Assembly: GCA_036678685.1 (NCBI GenBank)
Contig: JAZIHH010000020.1
Span: 744,001-808,000, forward strand
Length of the DNA stretch: 64,000 nt
Reading direction: 5' to 3'
Source of the DNA: JAZIHH01 sp036678685
Lineage (GTDB): Bacteria > Bacillota > UBA4882 > UBA10575
The position numbers were made by a program, and so were the translations under genes. Shown here piece after piece: positions 61,555-64,000 of the stretch. The stretch's first letter is position 1; each line of letters begins with the position of its first letter. The notes below the pieces were generated by a model. That model searched no databases. It worked only from the letters and a program-made list of their open reading frames with translations, and was not told where the DNA came from.

Positions 61555-61634
61555 TACCTAGAAGGAATTGAAACCATCAGGCTTTTTATAATTAATTTGT
61601 GTTTTTTAGACTACCTATAAGGATTAATGTAAAG
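61555..61634 (+). CRISPR. Degenerate two-repeat mini-CRISPR (CreA-like guide RNA gene)
   Basis: Repeat half 1 (61555-61574) is TACCTAGAAGGAATTGAAAC, the intact 3' half of a type I-B repeat, ending with the 8-nt crRNA handle ATTGAAAC. A 26-nt unique spacer follows (61575-61600). Repeat 2 (61601-61634) begins with an intact 5' half, GTTTTTTAGACTACCTATAA, then GGA, and then decays. The two share TACCTA(G/T)AAGGA. So the inner parts needed for Cas6 processing and the 5' handle are kept, and the outer parts are degenerate. The first 16 nt of the spacer match the toxin promoter at 61160-61175 with one mismatch. It lies between the toxin and cas6 and reads toward cas6. The spacer is shorter than the usual 35-37 nt. 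Confidence 0.85.
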
Positions 61635-61645
61635 GTTGTGAGATT

Positions 61646-62380
61646 TTGCGGTTAAATGTGGATTTAAATGCGACTGAAAGTATTAGATTACCTATCCATT
61701 ATAACCATTTAGTCCAGTCTATGATCTACCATAGTATGGACCGGGAATTTGCCGAGTTTCTTCACGAGCAAGGTTATGAGGTCGATAAGCGTAAGTTTAA
61801 GCTGTTTACCTTCTCCCGTTTGCTTGGGCAATACGAGATTATGGGGTCTGAAATATTCTTTACGCCACCGATCAGGTTAATTATTTCCTCCCCCCTCAAG
61901 GAATTCTGCCAATACTTATTAAATGGCTTACTTTCTCGGGGCTCAATACGGTTAGGCCAGAATGAAATAAATGTAGAAAAAATAAGCGTTAGTTCTCCCG
62001 AAGCGCATAGTGAGATCAAAGTAAGGTTGTTATCGCCGGTGGTCGCGTATAGTACTCTTTTAAAGCCTGAAGGCGGAAAATATACTTGCTATTTTCAACC
62101 CGGCGAGCAAGAGTTTAATCGCCTGGCGGAAGAAAATTTAAGAAAGAAGTATCAAGCCTTTCATAATCAGCAGCCGCCGGCCGGGGATCTAGAGATTAAG
62201 TGTCTAAAGCCACCCCGATTGCATTTGATCAAGTATAAGAATTTTGTAATTAAAGGATACTCCGGTCTATTGTTATTACAAGGTCCTCAACCCCTGCTCC
62301 AAATGGCCTTGGATGCGGGGTTGGGTTCGAAGAATAGTATGGGGTTTGGGTTGCTTGAAATAGTAAACCGAAACAATTAG
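61646..62380 (+). CDS. cas6: CRISPR RNA endoribonuclease Cas6
   Basis: A 244-residue RAMP protein that cuts repeat RNA to make mature crRNAs, leaving an 8-nt 5' handle. It has an N-terminal H-Y-N-H-L-V-Q-S-M-I-Y-H segment (likely catalytic His region, residues 18-29), two ferredoxin-like domains, and the C-terminal glycine-rich loop G-L-G-S-K-N-S-M-G-F-G-L. TTG start at 61646; the decayed tail of mini-CRISPR repeat 2 supplies the AAAGG ribosome site. It should process the adjacent mini-array transcript. Confidence 0.93.
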   Translation: MRLNVDLNATESIRLPIHYNHLVQSMIYHSMDREFAEFLHEQGYEVDKRKFKLFTFSRLLGQYEIMGSEIFFTPPIRLIISSPLKEFCQYLLNGLLSRGSIRLGQNEINVEKISVSSPEAHSEIKVRLLSPVVAYSTLLKPEGGKYTCYFQPGEQEFNRLAEENLRKKYQAFHNQQPPAGDLEIKCLKPPRLHLIKYKNFVIKGYSGLLLLQGPQPLLQMALDAGLGSKNSMGFGLLEIVNRNN

Positions 62381-62463
62381 CTGAGAGTAGAGAAAGAATC
62401 CAGGTTTATTGGTAATAACATTTAAAAAAAAACAATCATTACGGATACCGAAAGGGAGGTGGG

Positions 62464-62493
62464 ATGAAGAAGAATAAGAAAACTTGTCTGTAA
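62464..62493 (+). CDS. Nine-codon leader ORF before cas8b
   Basis: ATG AAG AAG AAT AAG AAA ACT TGT CTG TAA, with GGGAGG 4 nt upstream and the cas8b ribosome site overlapping its end. The strong signal and tight coupling to the next gene suggest it may be translated and set cas8b translation; the peptide is basic. It may also be chance. Confidence 0.3.
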   Translation: MKKNKKTCL

Positions 62494-62504
62494 GGAGGGA
62501 AATA

Positions 62505-64000
62505 ATGTTAGTTGAATCAATTATTCGAGTTGGGAGACCGATTATACAGAGCAATTTATCCAACGAACAGCGCATTCGATGGCTGACTGATGTAGATAGT
62601 GAGAACTGTAAAAATTACTTTCAAAATGTTTTTTTAGTAGAGCTCGATGCTGAAAAAATAGATTTTCACTATATCACACTAGGTTCCTGGGAAAATAAAA
62701 ATTTTGTTGTAGATCAACTCAGAAATAGTGCTTATCCTATTTTGTACCCGCAAGGTGGTAATCCCTTGCATGCACAAGGTGTTTATCCAGCGCCCTGTTA
62801 TCTTATGTATGATCCTCATATAAAGTCGATGAACAATTCGGAGACATTTGCCTATGAAGTGATCTTGCCGCGACTTAAAAGCACCATTTCATATCGGGGA
62901 AAAAATGAGGAACAAGTATTGTCTATTGCTACCAGAGTGGCAAAGATTATTGCCAGTAAATACGGAAATTTTATAAGTGAAGAGAAACAACTAGGGATTT
63001 TATATATATACGATCACGCCTTACCGATATATCATATTATGCCAGAACGGAAAATCGATGATGAGCGGTATTTTTGGATTTCTGAAAGCAAATTAAAAGA
63101 TGGACAGCATCTATATCTTGATAGTGAAAAGTGCCTTGAAGGAATTATCGAGGCTAAATTTGCCGAAGCAAAAACATTAGGGTATGAGAGAAATGCCATA
63201 TCAACCTTTACTAATAAGAGGGAAGCTGAAGTTTCATCTATTTACAACAAATTTTGGTTATGGCTGTCGCCGACTTGGGAGATGCCGCGCTCTATTTATT
63301 GGGCCGAAAACGAGTGGACTCATGGGATAAAGATAGACCGGGCAAATTATGAGGCTTTTCTTTATGGTTCGCAATTTCTTAAACAGATTACGGTCCCGAT
63401 CTCCAGTGGCATATTAAAAGAGATGTTTGCTCCTACGATGAATGTGGAAGCTAAAAAGTATATGAAACCTACTAGCTTTGAAAGGATATATGGAGTTCCC
63501 ATTGTGCTTCCTCTGGTGGGTGGAGATTCAGAACAGCTTTATGAGAAGTATCAACGCCTTTTGAAAGATGAGCAAGGTAAAAGTGAGAGCGATATTCATC
63601 TAGAATTGCTAGCTGGAATTAATAAAGTGATTCCTGAAACTGATGATGAATATCGTTTAATAATTTTATATTATTCTGGTGATTTATCACGCGGGGATAT
63701 ACACATTAGAATGGTTATCGAGGATATTATTCCATCGGTGGCGATGATGCTCCAGAAAATCATGAATACTCTTAATCGAAAACATATTGTAAACATACAT
63801 AAGGCTTTTGGAAGTAAAAATGAGGAAAAACTGTATTTTCGTACGCGTTCTTTACCATCAATGTTAGCCAATGCATATGGTCCGGGGTATATATGGAGCG
63901 CATTGCAAACGGTTTTTCACCGTCAGCCACTCTCTATCGATCGCCTCTATCAAGCAACAGCTATGAAGCTGAATGAGTTAGCCAACAAGGAAGACCATTG
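62505..64000 (+). CDS. Cas8b-like large subunit of type I-B Cascade (partial)
   Basis: An open frame from ATG 62505 (AAGGAGGGAA 4-10 nt upstream) to the window edge, 498 codons so far. It starts M-L-V-E-S-I-I-R-V-G-R-P-I-I-Q and contains L-G-I-L-Y-I-Y-D-H-A-L, Y-Y-S-G-D-L-S-R-G-D-I-H-I and Q-A-T-A-M-K-L-N-E-L near the end. This is the pattern of TM1802/Csh1-type large subunits, which recognise the PAM and hold the complex on DNA. Its position right after cas6 fits type I-B; cas7, cas5 and cas3 are expected beyond the window. Confidence 0.8.
   Translation, partial: MLVESIIRVGRPIIQSNLSNEQRIRWLTDVDSENCKNYFQNVFLVELDAEKIDFHYITLGSWENKNFVVDQLRNSAYPILYPQGGNPLHAQGVYPAPCYLMYDPHIKSMNNSETFAYEVILPRLKSTISYRGKNEEQVLSIATRVAKIIASKYGNFISEEKQLGILYIYDHALPIYHIMPERKIDDERYFWISESKLKDGQHLYLDSEKCLEGIIEAKFAEAKTLGYERNAISTFTNKREAEVSSIYNKFWLWLSPTWEMPRSIYWAENEWTHGIKIDRANYEAFLYGSQFLKQITVPISSGILKEMFAPTMNVEAKKYMKPTSFERIYGVPIVLPLVGGDSEQLYEKYQRLLKDEQGKSESDIHLELLAGINKVIPETDDEYRLIILYYSGDLSRGDIHIRMVIEDIIPSVAMMLQKIMNTLNRKHIVNIHKAFGSKNEEKLYFRTRSLPSMLANAYGPGYIWSALQTVFHRQPLSIDRLYQATAMKLNELANKEDH

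Overview
The window comes from an endospore-forming bacterium of the Bacillota. It carries spoIVA, the cotJA-cotJB-cotJC spore-coat operon, many TTG starts behind strong GGAGG ribosome sites, a 6S RNA gene and an RNase P RNA gene. A beta-barrel-like protein ending in Phe and a LolA/LolCDE-like export set hint that the cell may have, or may have acquired, outer-envelope functions. A deep-branching, possibly diderm clade is a low-confidence inference. No 16S rRNA gene is present, so the taxonomy stays open.

Positions 1-32.9 kb are mostly core chromosome. They hold an UPF0104 membrane protein (partial), the TldD/TldE protease pair, murD, acetyl-CoA carboxylase accD-accA, pfkA, pyk, a B12-type radical SAM protein, a GH18/SH3 protein, an M16 peptidase, dut, der, plsY, gpsA, spoIVA, an HU protein, a signal peptidase, a parvulin foldase, hisS, aspS, 6S RNA with the 5-formyl-THF cyclo-ligase gene, a P-loop ATPase, cotJABC and a DUF4363/DUF421 pair. 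At 33.1-38.4 kb lie rnpB and an arabino-oligosaccharide-type uptake and cleavage operon (binding protein, two permeases, GH51). An intergenic stretch follows with duplicated palindrome/terminator elements and a gene remnant.

At 39.1-50.8 kb an IS256-type element is followed by an unusual cluster: an acyl carrier protein with an insertion, a ketosynthase, a secreted protein, an ABC-2 exporter, a LolA-like protein, a LolD-like ATPase with two FtsX-like permeases, a beta-barrel-like protein and a holo-ACP synthase. Three neighbouring genes (ketosynthase, ABC-2 ATPase, ABC-2 permease) each carry one single-base deletion in a homopolymer, so the front of the cluster is either decaying or mis-sequenced. 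Then come an Smr protein, a YARHG remnant, a nitroreductase, a HAD phosphatase, a second plsY with a GT2 glycosyltransferase, a DUF401 gene broken by one amber codon, and a lysine-riboswitch-controlled NhaC-family transporter.

From 58.9 kb to the end is a type I-B CRISPR-Cas locus: cas4-cas1-cas2, then a MazEF/PemK-type toxin-antitoxin pair, then cas6 and the start of a cas8b-like gene. The main discovery is between the toxin and cas6. A two-repeat degenerate mini-CRISPR (61555-61634) has a spacer whose first 16 nt match, with one mismatch, the promoter of the adjacent toxin gene. The match lies between its -35 and -10 boxes, the mismatch is at position 6 (the base flipped out in type I complexes), and TTA stands in the PAM position. 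This is the architecture of a CreTA-like CRISPR-guided antitoxin RNA, here apparently wired onto a MazF-type protein toxin: Cascade would hold the toxin silent, and loss of Cascade would release it.
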